Origin: Nyssa sinensis
Lineage: Eukaryota > Streptophyta > Magnoliopsida > Cornales > Nyssaceae
Assembly (NCBI GenBank): GCA_008638375.1
Contig: CM018046.1
Coordinates: 45,605,206 to 45,669,205 of the forward strand
Direction of reading: 5' to 3'
DNA length: 64,000 nt
Below the pieces are notes generated by a model. It had not been told where the DNA came from and made no database searches. It worked only from the letters and a program-made list of their open reading frames with translations. The first letter of the stretch is position 1. Every line of letters begins with the position of its first letter. A program made the translations under genes and the position numbers. Positions 39,501-51,500 of this stretch are shown piece after piece.

Positions 39501-42500
39501 TCAATGCTAGAGTAGCGACTGAGAACATAAACACATATCTCATGACCAATGCTCTAATTCATACATTAGGCCATGCATCTATTCATATGATACAGAAGTA
39601 AAGAGCTAACATGAAGATAAATCACAAATATCGAAGACTTTGTTCGACAATTTGTGCAAGAACCATATCACCAATTCACTTCGTTAATTGCATCAACAAA
39701 TCATGAAATTTTGTGGACACTGATATTAGTATGAACATTATAAATATTCAAAATATTTCATGTTATCATCATGACCTGAAACTTTAATGACTAAAACATG
39801 CACGGGAGTTAAACATTTTGGTGTCCTACTATGACCGACTTCCTGCATCAATAATGATGCCAAAACCATGATTGACTTGAAGAGTGGGTGGGTATCACCA
39901 ATGTAGGAGCCCTGTATAGCACAGCTGACCAATATAGGAGCCATGTATAACACAGTTGACCAATGTAGGAGGAGATAACTCAAGAAAAACTCAACCAAAA
40001 CACCAAGAGCTGATCGAAATCACCCTTAGAATCCCTAGTCATACCTTTCAGAGGGAGATAGAACCATTGAATCCCTTCAAATCCATCGAAAAAAAAATCT
40101 CAAATTGCAAAAAATGGGCCTTGTTTTGGGGAAGAAAATTGAAAAATAGAAAACACCTAGCAAACACCCTAAAAAAATTGGCAAAAATAACCACAAGAAT
40201 CAAGAGAGATTGATGATCCGACCGGTCGGTTCTGATCACTGGGAAATGATGACATCAACATGACATCATCGCTGCAATGTTGCAGTCAACATGACATCAT
40301 CACTGGAATGCTGATGTCCACTCTGACACCAAGTTAAAATATCTATCGATATTTAGGGTTTTGAGAGAGAGAGAGAAAGGGAACTTAGGTTTAGTATGGT
40401 AAGTGTAGAATAATCTTTTCCCTATACTAGATATTAAGAAATACAAATATAGAAAGATTACAATACTGTCCATATGAATAGAAGAACATAAGAACTCTAA
40501 CAAGGACAAATCATTCTGAATAGGGGTTGTCTCTGTAAGTAAACAAAGAATTGGCGAAATTACCTCTTGATTCATTTCCCTATCACCAGAGGGATATAAA
40601 ACCTTCTGAATGGTTTGTTTGGCGTACATTGGCTAATGCCTCGGTCTACCTTGGAGGTTCTCACCATGTGGAGAGGAAGTCTGGTTAGGAGAAGGGTCAG
40701 AGAAACTTGGCAGGTGACCCAGTTATGTTTATGGTGAATCATTTTTGCAAGAAAAGAATCGGAGATGTTTTGAGAGAGTTGAATCCCCTTTATGGAATGT
40801 AAAAGTTGTAATATTGAGTACACCTTATTTTGGGTTAATCAGGAGGCTCAACTTGTTGATAGATAGATATTATTCTTTTTTAAGTACTATCAGAATATAG
40901 TGGTTTTTGTATACAGGTGCACCACCTTGGTGCCTTTGTATTTATAGAACTATTACTTGTTAAAAAAAATGCAAGGCATCATATCAGTTTTTCCGCTAGA
41001 GAGAGACGAGTGAAATGGTTATTTGAGTGAGAACTACTTGTTACACATTTCTCATCAAGATTAGGCTCTTCTACTGACTATGCCACCTCTCCACAAAGCC
41101 AACATGCCTACCATAGACCATGGCATAACCCAGCTGACGCCAAAAAGATCAATTAGGAATATCCAGATTGCCCCCGTGTGACTGGACAATGGATAAGCAA
41201 GTAAATTACATTCTCTTCATCTCCGATTCTGTGCAGGTTATCCATTGTCAAAATCCTATCCGTAGTTGCACAACATCCAAAAGAAGCTACTTTGGTCAGC
41301 ATATTTGCTTTTCAAATTGCTTTCCAGGAAAAATCCTTCCTTCTTTCATCCTTCATGGAGATGTAATTGGATTTTACCTCAAACTCCCCCTTCTTGGTCA
41401 CCACCACCATAGTCTATCCTCGTCTTCCACCTGAATGCGCTGTCTATATAGTAAGCCATAAAAGTCCATGACCTCTTCAACTTCCCAATCCCTCAATAGT
41501 CTAACAAATCTAATGTCCCATACTATCTCCCCTCCTATCCTCCTATAGCAATCTGCTACTGACACCTGCTTGTTCGAAGCGATTCAGAAGAGATAGGGGA
41601 ACAACACTTGCAAAGGCCTAATTTCGCACCAACAATCTGTCCCAAATCTAACCCATCTCCCATTATCCAACTTCCATTTGATATGTTTGATAACTCATCC
41701 CACCCTCTTTTGATTCTCCTCCAAAGAGCTTCTCACCTCCTTGGTGCTATCTATAACCCTTGCTATCGACAGCCCTCTTCCAAAGATTGTTCTTTTCCAT
41801 TCCAAAATTGCACAATCAATTCGCAAGGAAAACCTTATTATAGATTTTAAGGTCTCTAACCCCTAAGCCCCCATCCTTTACTAGAGTGAAAACATTCTTC
41901 CATTCTACTTAATAAAATTTGAACTTCTCCCCACTTGCCCTCCACAAGTTCCATTATACCTTATCCAACTTGTCCACCACCAGTCATGGAATGGGAAACA
42001 AGGACATGAAGTATATAAGGTAAGATGGATAGGTACTCTTCATCAAGGTAAGCCTGCCTCCTTTGGAGAGGTATTGCTTCTTCCACCTTGCAAGCTGTCT
42101 CTCAAATCCTAAGAATCATAGATATGGACACGTGGCACGGATACGGCACTGGACACGCAGACACTGTCATTTTTAAAAAAAGTATGATACAGACACGTCA
42201 GGTAGACATTGAATATATATAAATTTTTTATATTTTTTATAATAAAAACATAATGTTAATTCAATTAAAATTGGCATAAAAACACTCAAATCACAAAAAT
42301 ATTATTAAGATATTAAAATAACAAAGCCATTAAATAAATATTCAAGAACGTTTTCATTTAATCATCAACATTCATGATTCGAGACTAACTATTAAATAGA
42401 ATATATATGTGTGTATATATATAACCGAAAAAGAACCAAGGAGAAAAAGAAAGGAAAAAAGGAGGAGAAAAACAGAAAATGTGTCCATAATATGTCCAGA

Positions 42501-45500
42501 ACGTTCCGAATTTAAAAAAAAATTAAAAAAATTTGGACACTTTTTTCGCATGTCTGACTTTTGTCAGGAAAGTGTCCGAGAGTGTCGGTGTCCGACATGT
42601 ACACATAGCCAAAATAGAGTGTCCGTGCTTCATAACTCAAATCTTTCCACCATTGCAACCCACACTCCATAGCTTCTAACAGAAGCACCTAATGGTAGCC
42701 CCTAGATAAGAAACTAGGAGAGATCCTGTTCTGCTTCCCAATATATATGTACAACTCTTGCAAATATTAAACATCAAGAGTTTCCCTGCATCTAAGGAGA
42801 ATACATGCTTTTTAGCCCTTAACTTGGTATCAACAGTTATATGTGAGACAATTGTTTCTTTTACTTTTGAGTTTACTGGCCCTTGTAATGTATAGAAATA
42901 GCTTTCTTTTCTATTTTACTTGTGTCAATTACTAGTCATAATATTGATGCTATACAACAAACACAGTAGCTATATCACACTAGAAAATTACAAGAATAAG
43001 AAATTAAATTCTTTTTAGGTCCCTTATGGGACATATGGTATACCAGTGTTGTGCAATACTTCGGCACACCCTATCACTCAATCTTGTCAACATAAGAAAG
43101 ATTGTCTTGGATACAAACAACAAAATAGGAAAGACAACTTATTCATTGAAAAGGTCAAACACTGTAAATACAAATATATTAGAAAATATAAACTCAGTTT
43201 TTTTAAATATATAATAGTAAAATTGATATTCTTATAGATACATAACTTTATAGCCCCACTAACTACTGCAAGCATTCAAGTTCTGGAATCTCAATAAAAA
43301 TACTTCTGAATGCTTGAATTAGTCCACAAAATGCAAATTTTTTATTGGCATTGATATCAAACTTCACCATAGAACAAAGCATTGAAATGGAACAGAAGTT
43401 GAGTACAAATCTGATCATGCAAGAACCCAGGATATCACACTAGAAAATTACAAGAATAAGAAAATAAACTTTTTTAGGTCCCTTATGGGGCAGAATATAT
43501 GGTATACCAATGTTGTGCAATACTTCAGCACACCCCATCACTCAATCTTGTCAACATAGAAGATTGTCTTGGATACAAACAACAAAATAGGAAAGACAAC
43601 TTATTCATTGAAAAGGTCAAACACTGTAAATACGCATATATTATAAAATATACACTCAGATTTTTTAAATATATAATAGTAAACAAATTGATATTCTTAT
43701 AGATACATAATGTTATAGCCCCACTAAGTACTGCAAGGATTCAAGTACTGGAATCTCAATAAAAATACTTCTGAATGCTTCAATTAGTCCACAAAATGCA
43801 ATTTTTCGATTGCCATTGTTATCAAACTTCAACATAGAAAAAAGCACTGAAAAGGAACAGAAGTTGAGTACAAATCTGATTATGCAAGAACCCAGGATTC
43901 CCAAGCTTTGATTTGAGAGGAACTGACCTAAAAGAGAGCATCTTACGAACTGTTGGAGCATTGGGCATAATCATAAATAAGGAGTTAGCAAAGAAAGTGA
44001 TACGGCGACGAGCTTCCAAATTGATAGGCACGTTTATAGCAGATTCCTTGACCGTCCAAAGTAAATGAAGCCTAACAACCTATGGAAGAGAATAGAAAAT
44101 AGAAGGAACAGGAACAAAACCAAGAGAAAAGGATTATCACATAGAATATTTAGCATTTATTCAAACAAAAGTTAGGAATACCAAATACCTTCTCCTTCCA
44201 AGTCCTGTTATCTCGGAGGCTGATGTCTATCTTATCAAACTTCTGCTCTTTTCTGTCGTTTGAATGATCCATATAGTGCCGGTGATCTCGTTCAAGGATT
44301 CTATGAAGAAAAGGGGAAATTTGTAGCAAATAAGAATCAGGATTCTCATTCTGATCTGCATTTCTATAAACAATTTATTATACAACCCAAATAACCACTT
44401 ATTTTCTCAAAACTTACTCATGCCCTTTCGTCATCATAACATCCTGAGTGATAATCTCAATAATATCTTGGAGGACATTGATAATTTGGGATTCATATAA
44501 CTCATTTTCATTGTCCTCTAGCTGTCAAAATACCAAATTATGCACAAGCAACGGATAAGAATCAAGTCATGAAAGTGTCTACAATTCCACTGCTAAGAAA
44601 TTAAACGATCAAGGAAACATAAAAGCAAGTTACCAGATCTTTTAAAAACTTCTCCACTTTTTCATGCAGCGAAGGCATTCCACTCATCCGGAATTCACTT
44701 AGAAATCTTTGCCCATTAATGCTCGCCTCTACTTCCTCACCTATCTGATTAATGATCCTATATAAGAAAAAAAAAAAAGCCAAACAATCATGAGGCTTCA
44801 TACCAAGGGAACAATGAAAGAAGATTGCCCTTCTTTTCATGATAAAATCGTATCTGGTCCTTTGGCATAACAGCTTATCAAATATATATATTAATATAAG
44901 ATGATTACTTGGATCTGCCTTACATCTTGTCCCTTGGATCTTTCAAAATGCTGACTAATATTTCCTTGAGTGTCTCGTAGCATTCAATCACTGCTGAACT
45001 CATATAATCATCACTCTTAATCTTCTTAAACAAGTCAGCATCCTCCTTTCCCTTAAAATCTTTTGCCATGTCTAAAGCTATTGGAATCTTATGTGAATAA
45101 GCAACAAAATAAGGAAGTCAAATACAGGAAGTACAATGGAAGTGCAAATCAATGTGGAAACCATGGGAAGCTTGTACCTTACTAGCAAGCAAGAAGGGAG
45201 GCCACTGGACAACAGGGATTGTACTTGATGAGTATGGTACAAGAAGCAGATCTCTCTCTCTAACAGTAAAATTCAACAAAGAAGTCAAGAACTTGAATTT
45301 GAACATCTTAAATATCTATGATGCGCATTTGAGCAAGAAGAAGTATCAACCTGTCGCTGATTAAATCCTCCATCCGCATAGAATATATGAATTCATTCCA
45401 CACCTGAGAGAATTTTGCAATGTTCTTTCTTTCCAATGAATCATCCTGCTATAGCATTGTTTACTTCAGCCATAGAAAAATGGAAGCACCAGTAGTACAA

Positions 45501-48500
45501 GATAATGAGCTGAAAAACTCCAAGTAATATTTAAAAGATTATATACAGAAAACTAGAAAAGATATAATGGTTTCACATGTAGTTGATATCATATCTACTG
45601 AAGTTCCATATTTTTAAGAGAATGTCAACAAGATTAGCATACTTTCCAAAAAAACAGTCAACAAGATTAGCACTACCCCACCTGATTTTTTTTGGTTTCC
45701 TCTTTCGATGATGGTGGCACAAGACGTTCACTGAAAGCCGAAGGAACAGATTCAAATCTGGATCGCAACATCCCAAGTGTCCGGATCTAAGGAAAGTGAA
45801 AAGGTGTACACAAAAAGTCAGGAACAAAAATATTTTATCACCTGAAACAGATCATGGTACAATATAGTCCCCATAAATAAATAAATAAAATCATTTTTCC
45901 TTTTTGAAAAATCACTTATCAATGTATTTCACAGTTTTATATACCAGTAAAACATTTTGTTTTTCTTGTTCTCCAATGGTTTGAGAACAAAATGACAACT
46001 GACCTCAGCCCAGGTGGCTGAAGGCTCCATAAATCCCACCAAAAATGGTAGAGAATATAGCATACCATATTTGTGCATCCATGAAATAGACCTAAAAACC
46101 AATAAATCTTATTAGTATTTTATGAAACAGCATGGAAAATTGTCATTCCCATGAATGTTTCTCTGGTCCACTTACCAGGACAATTGGAGCCCATATAGCG
46201 ATAACAACGCCAATATTGTGAGTTACTACATTTTCAGAATGAAACTTAGTCCAGGTCATACTCTTAAAAGAAAGAAAAAAATCAGGAAATGGTAAGAAAA
46301 TAATTGAGATATTACCATTTGGAAAAAACTCATGCCATTCATAGTTACTAACTGTCATCCCCATGATTATCTTTGTAGGTTCAACCAACGGCAGTATCTA
46401 TATAAAGAAAACATAGAATAGAGCATAAAAACAACTAGTTTGGAAAAAACAATTTCATTTCTGGAAGTTTTAGTAGACATCTGCAAGTTCAACTCAAGGC
46501 GAGGTGATTGTAAGACACTGTGAAGTTCTGGAAAGGCATTTTTTCAGTCAAAAGAAGTCCACAAAAAAGTGCCTTTAAGTTAAACCTCAAAATGCACATG
46601 CCAAAGCAGTCAATGGTGTGCCATCTTTAGACTTGGATTCAAGAGGCAGATGCCTAATGTGTTTAATTGTTGATTTTGCTTTTGATGTTTCGCATAACCA
46701 ATCATGTTTCTTATATAAATTTGCAAACAACAATTTTTTAGCCACACTTCCTTATTCTAGCAGACATCTGCAATTTTTCCATCTGGAAGCTTTAGCAGAC
46801 ATCTGCAAGTTCAACTCAAGGCAAGGTGATTGTAAGACACTGTGAAGTTCTGGAAAGGCATTTTTTCAGTCAAAAGAAGTCCACAATAAAGTGCCTTTAA
46901 GTTAAACCACTAAATACACATGCCAAAGTAGTCAACGGATGTGCCATCTTTAGACTTGGATTCGAGAGGCGGATGCCTAACGTGTTTAATTGTTGATTTT
47001 GCTTTTAATGTTTCGCATAACCAATCATGTTTCTTATATAAATTTGCAAACAACAATTTTTCAGCCACACTTCTTTATCTTTTTATATCTAACCATCCTC
47101 CTATACTTAACTGCCTTTTATCTGCATCGGTATCTCTTAAATCTTTATATAATTTGGCTTGTAACAAATGTAATTATGTTTACATCACTATGCTAGTATG
47201 CTCCAAACAGCCTAAAAAATATTTAAACATATCTTCAAGTTATTTTTCTTCAGTGTACCTATTACAAACAAATAGGAAAAAAAAAAAAAAAAGAAACTAA
47301 AAGTTAACATAATATTCATTGAGGTTTATTCTTTGCCTTGCATGGGTAAAATGCATTGCCTTAACACTTTTAGCTCTTTAAATCGCACAAGCATGACAAA
47401 TGGAGAGAGAGAGATAGAGAGAGAGAGAGAGGAGGAGGAGGAGGAGGGGGAGGGGGGAGAGGCTCACAAGCATAAGGTAATCAATATAATATGTTCGTCC
47501 CACAATTTTATTTCTCCAAATCCTCAAGGCAAATGAATTCACACAATATCTAAGGAAAACAAGATCACCTCCACATAGTAGCTGAATGCTAGCTTGCTTA
47601 TTAGTAGCATGATCCAAAATACTGTATACCTGATCCATATGAAATGTTATTCTGTTAGCACCCTGGTGAGGGGGTGTGGAAGGAAAAAAAATGCAACATT
47701 AACTGAATAAATCCAGGAACTCCATTGTAAGAACTAAGTATACAAGAAAAAAAAAGCATCAAACGGTAAGCTGCTCGAGACAGCACTGCAAAGGGAAAAA
47801 AGGGCACTAAAGGAAAAGATAATAATAAATATATAACCAGAAACATCTGTGTTCTTACTTCAGAAGTGAGAACACGTCCTCATGCATGCCTCTTCCAACG
47901 TACAGCTTTGGCTGGAGCACAGTCAACACAAGTTAAATTCATTTAAGGGGAAAATAACTTCATTTTGAAGTACCAAATGCTAAATGTGCTTGCCTGAGCC
48001 CACCACATAAGTAGAGTAATAATACGCCAGTTTGAACGCTCCATGGATCTCCGTAAAGGTGGAAGCAGAAATAGTAATGCAGCCAAAATATTGGGTAGTA
48101 AATAAATTGCTACACAATAGTTATAAAATGATTGGTTCTGCCACTGCCGGCCCCAAGAACTGAAAAACTTCACAAGTCCTGTTGGATTCTGAACAGAGCT
48201 AGAATAACCAATTGGCAGGACAATAACCCAAAAAGCTGCAACTGCAAATTTAAGGAGATAGCGAAGTATCTGGGTAGATTTCAAGCTCCTCAGGGCATAC
48301 CAACTTAGGATTATATCTAGAGTAGCTGCAGAACAGATGGTAGAGAAGAAAAGGAAATACAGAGAAGTTATGTAAATTAACACAAGACGGAAATGGCTCA
48401 GATTGTACCTGCTAAATTAAACAGATTTACAATGCCAAAAGCAATAAAACCAAGAAAAACTGAAAAAGACATTCATTCTGTTGACAACAAAGTTGTCGCA

Positions 48501-51500
48501 ATAACTGAAATTTTGCCATGTAAAAAGAATGCTGAGAATTGAGAGCTTCACGAGTACCTTGCAAAAAATTAAGAAAAGCAGAAGTGATGAAAATGCTCAA
48601 AATTCTTTTGAAGACATCCTCATCAAATATTGCAGCTAAGGATCCAGAAGAATTCCATGCAACAATAATCATGGCCTGAATCCAACAAAATCATATATGT
48701 GGTTAATTCCTTCCAGAAAACATCAAATACCAAGTTTGCAGACTCTAATATACCTGTAATGCCAATATAAAGAAGATCCACATTCGGTCAAAACTTCTGT
48801 AAAGGTGCCAAAATGTACGGACTTCAACAAAATTTGTCTTAGGCTTCTTCTTTCCAGGATTAACTTGGTTATGTCCCTGAAAACATGTGAACATCATTAT
48901 GTATCTTCTGGAAAGTGTAAAGAGATAAAGGATACCACTAAAATAATATCATTCCTAAGGGAACTTAATGCAAATAAGAGAAAGGAAAAAGGGGAAAAAA
49001 ACCTTTTTACTCTCACACCCCCCCCCCCAAAAAAAAAAAAAAAGAAGAAAAAAACATTTATGAACACATCCTAAAAGAAGAACAGTAAACGATGTTGTGT
49101 CGAAAAAAAAATCTGGAATTTACAATCCATACACTAATTATGTGACATATCGGGACGTCCAACACTAGAACATCATCTACAAGTCATTCAACTGTACATG
49201 TACTGTACCATGATGAAATCCATATGATGATACAAATAAAGCCTACTGCACTGCCATGACCTGCCACAACACAAAGTCCTTAGGGACTGAATATTATCAT
49301 CCTTATCCCCATCTAGACGAAAATAATTTTACATCTATCTCACTTGTTTCCAATGACCTTTATGTATCCAAAAATTAAAAATAAAAAGAAAAAAAGTACT
49401 AGAAGTGACATTAAGCCCAACAAGCATCACCAAAATCACCTTTTAAAAGTGATGAAATCAAGCAAAGAAAGAATAAAATAGGAAAACGAGAATCCCACAA
49501 AATCAAAACCAAACATGAAGCTTGAAAATCCAGAAAAACTGACCTACAGAGTATAACTACAGCCCTAAAAAATGTGGTATCTCCTAAACTATAAGTTTTG
49601 ACATGAAATTTTATAGGATAGTAGATCAGATGTTCTACAAACCTACATACAAATTTTCAAATACTTGAAAGGAAGAAATCACCAAAATAAAAAAGTACAC
49701 ATGGGGTGGATCAGAGCCTTTTGGAGGAAGGAAATGGTGATTTCTCTCAGAATGCTAAATATTAGTGCATGAAACATTAGGGGATAAACCAAAACGATTC
49801 TAAATATCAAGCACTGAAAATGGATGCTAGAGGACAGAGAGATCAGAGAATAGTACTTTCTCGTACTATTTGGAACCACTAAGTAACAATCAAAATCTAG
49901 GCTTATTCAGTTTTTTATTTTTATTTTTTTTAAAAAAAAAGAGAGAAGTAAAAAATTAGACTAGTGAAAAAAGTGTGACAAACCCCTAAGTTTGAAGAGA
50001 TTCTAGGAAAATTTTGGCATAACTCCTGAAAAGATCCATGGAATTCTAGAGAGGTTTTAAGGAAAAAGTCAGAATATTGTATCCCAACCCGAAAATGAAT
50101 AGGAAGCAAGGCGAGGGACTGAGGGTCTTTCATTAAAGAGGGGAAAAGATCCTGTCTCCCCTGAAGATTGAATCTCACAAGACCCAACAAGAAGATTCAA
50201 GGTAACCCAACCCAATAGGGCTCTGATAACATTTTACAAATGAAAATGAAGGGTGTATGTTAAGGCAAGGCCCAAGTACATACAACAGTTGCACAAATGT
50301 AGTAAATTGTATAATTTAAATATGGTGCCATATATATTTAGTGTGTCCAACAAAAATCCAATGACTGGGATTATCGTTAAATATTTCGGAATATGGTTCC
50401 GAACTTCCGATATTCAAGTAGATTTGAACTAACATTTGCGTGAGCTTAATTGTATAGGAGCTAATCTTTAGCCCCTATTCTTTTGATGCACACAGATTGC
50501 AGGCCCCTCTGGCACTTCTCTTTTATAATACTTTACATCTTACTTTTCAAAAAAATCTGCATGAGCAGTTCTGTGATTTTGAATCGGTTTATGTACTGTA
50601 TTTCAGCATCACTACTGTTGCTTGCCTTTGTAAAGGAAACTTAATCTCTTTATATTTCAATTCTTCTTTTCTCTCTTCCCCAAATTTATAGTTTATCAAC
50701 AGTATTCTTTCAATATAAGAAAGATTTCTAGCACTGCTCACTATATATGACTTCCATAAAAAACCAAAGTATTTTGATGACAATAATAGAAACAAAATAG
50801 GATTAAACTATATCAACAATTCCACACACACACACACACATATGTATTACCACATGTGCACGCTGTCTCTCTGCTGAATGCACAAAGAAATCTGATTTGC
50901 GGTCCATCGGCCACTTTAAACTAAAACATTTTTCAGACCTGGAAAAAGGGGGACAGATTGCTCAGCAAATAATAATCCACTTTAATGTAAATACAGAATT
51001 TGATATTCAAAAAGTTACCAAAAATATTCATTCAGATCATCATAGTTTCTCCATGCTGAATGGCTCGCTTTTCCAGCTTTGTTTTTCCTGGCTTCCTTTT
51101 TCCACCAAAGATATATCAATTATGAGACAAACTTGCAAATGAACAAGAACAAATAAATAGCAGCAGTTGAGTGATATATTACTCACCCTCAGCAGGACCT
51201 CATAAATAGGAGTTACAACATCCCGCAGAAATGATTCTTCACCATGTGGAGCTGCCTGATATGTGCCTCCACTGACACGATGGACATTGCTAAATAAAAT
51301 TCCATGAATCTCGTTCGCCATCTTATTTAGTTGGAAAACAAGAAAAGGGTTACTTCCACATACAGAGAAGCCTAAGAGCAAAAAAATAAATGATCACTTG
51401 TGATAATTATTAATGTCGGACAGTGAGTGATTCACACACAAAATACTCGGCATAATACTTCAGGCAATATTATTAATGCCACAATACGTAAATAGTTTCA

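Larger units (their letters stand above)
39476..43927 (-). other. 4.5-kb CALS7 intron
   Basis: It lies between exons 26 and 27 of the window set and contains two LINE fragments, a hAT-like MITE, an LTR relic with a minus-strand primer-like site near 40325 (GACACCAAGTTAAA) and a tandem duplication. Confidence 0.85.

Noticed and set aside
42972..43898. Tandem repeat as a CRISPR array or satellite
   Set aside because: There are only two units of about 460 bases and the genome is that of a plant.
46143..46388. Single-exon frame covering exons 16 and 17 as the correct model
   Set aside because: Splicing out 90 bases gives [12 protein letters not shown], the family sequence, so it is treated as an intron that may be retained.
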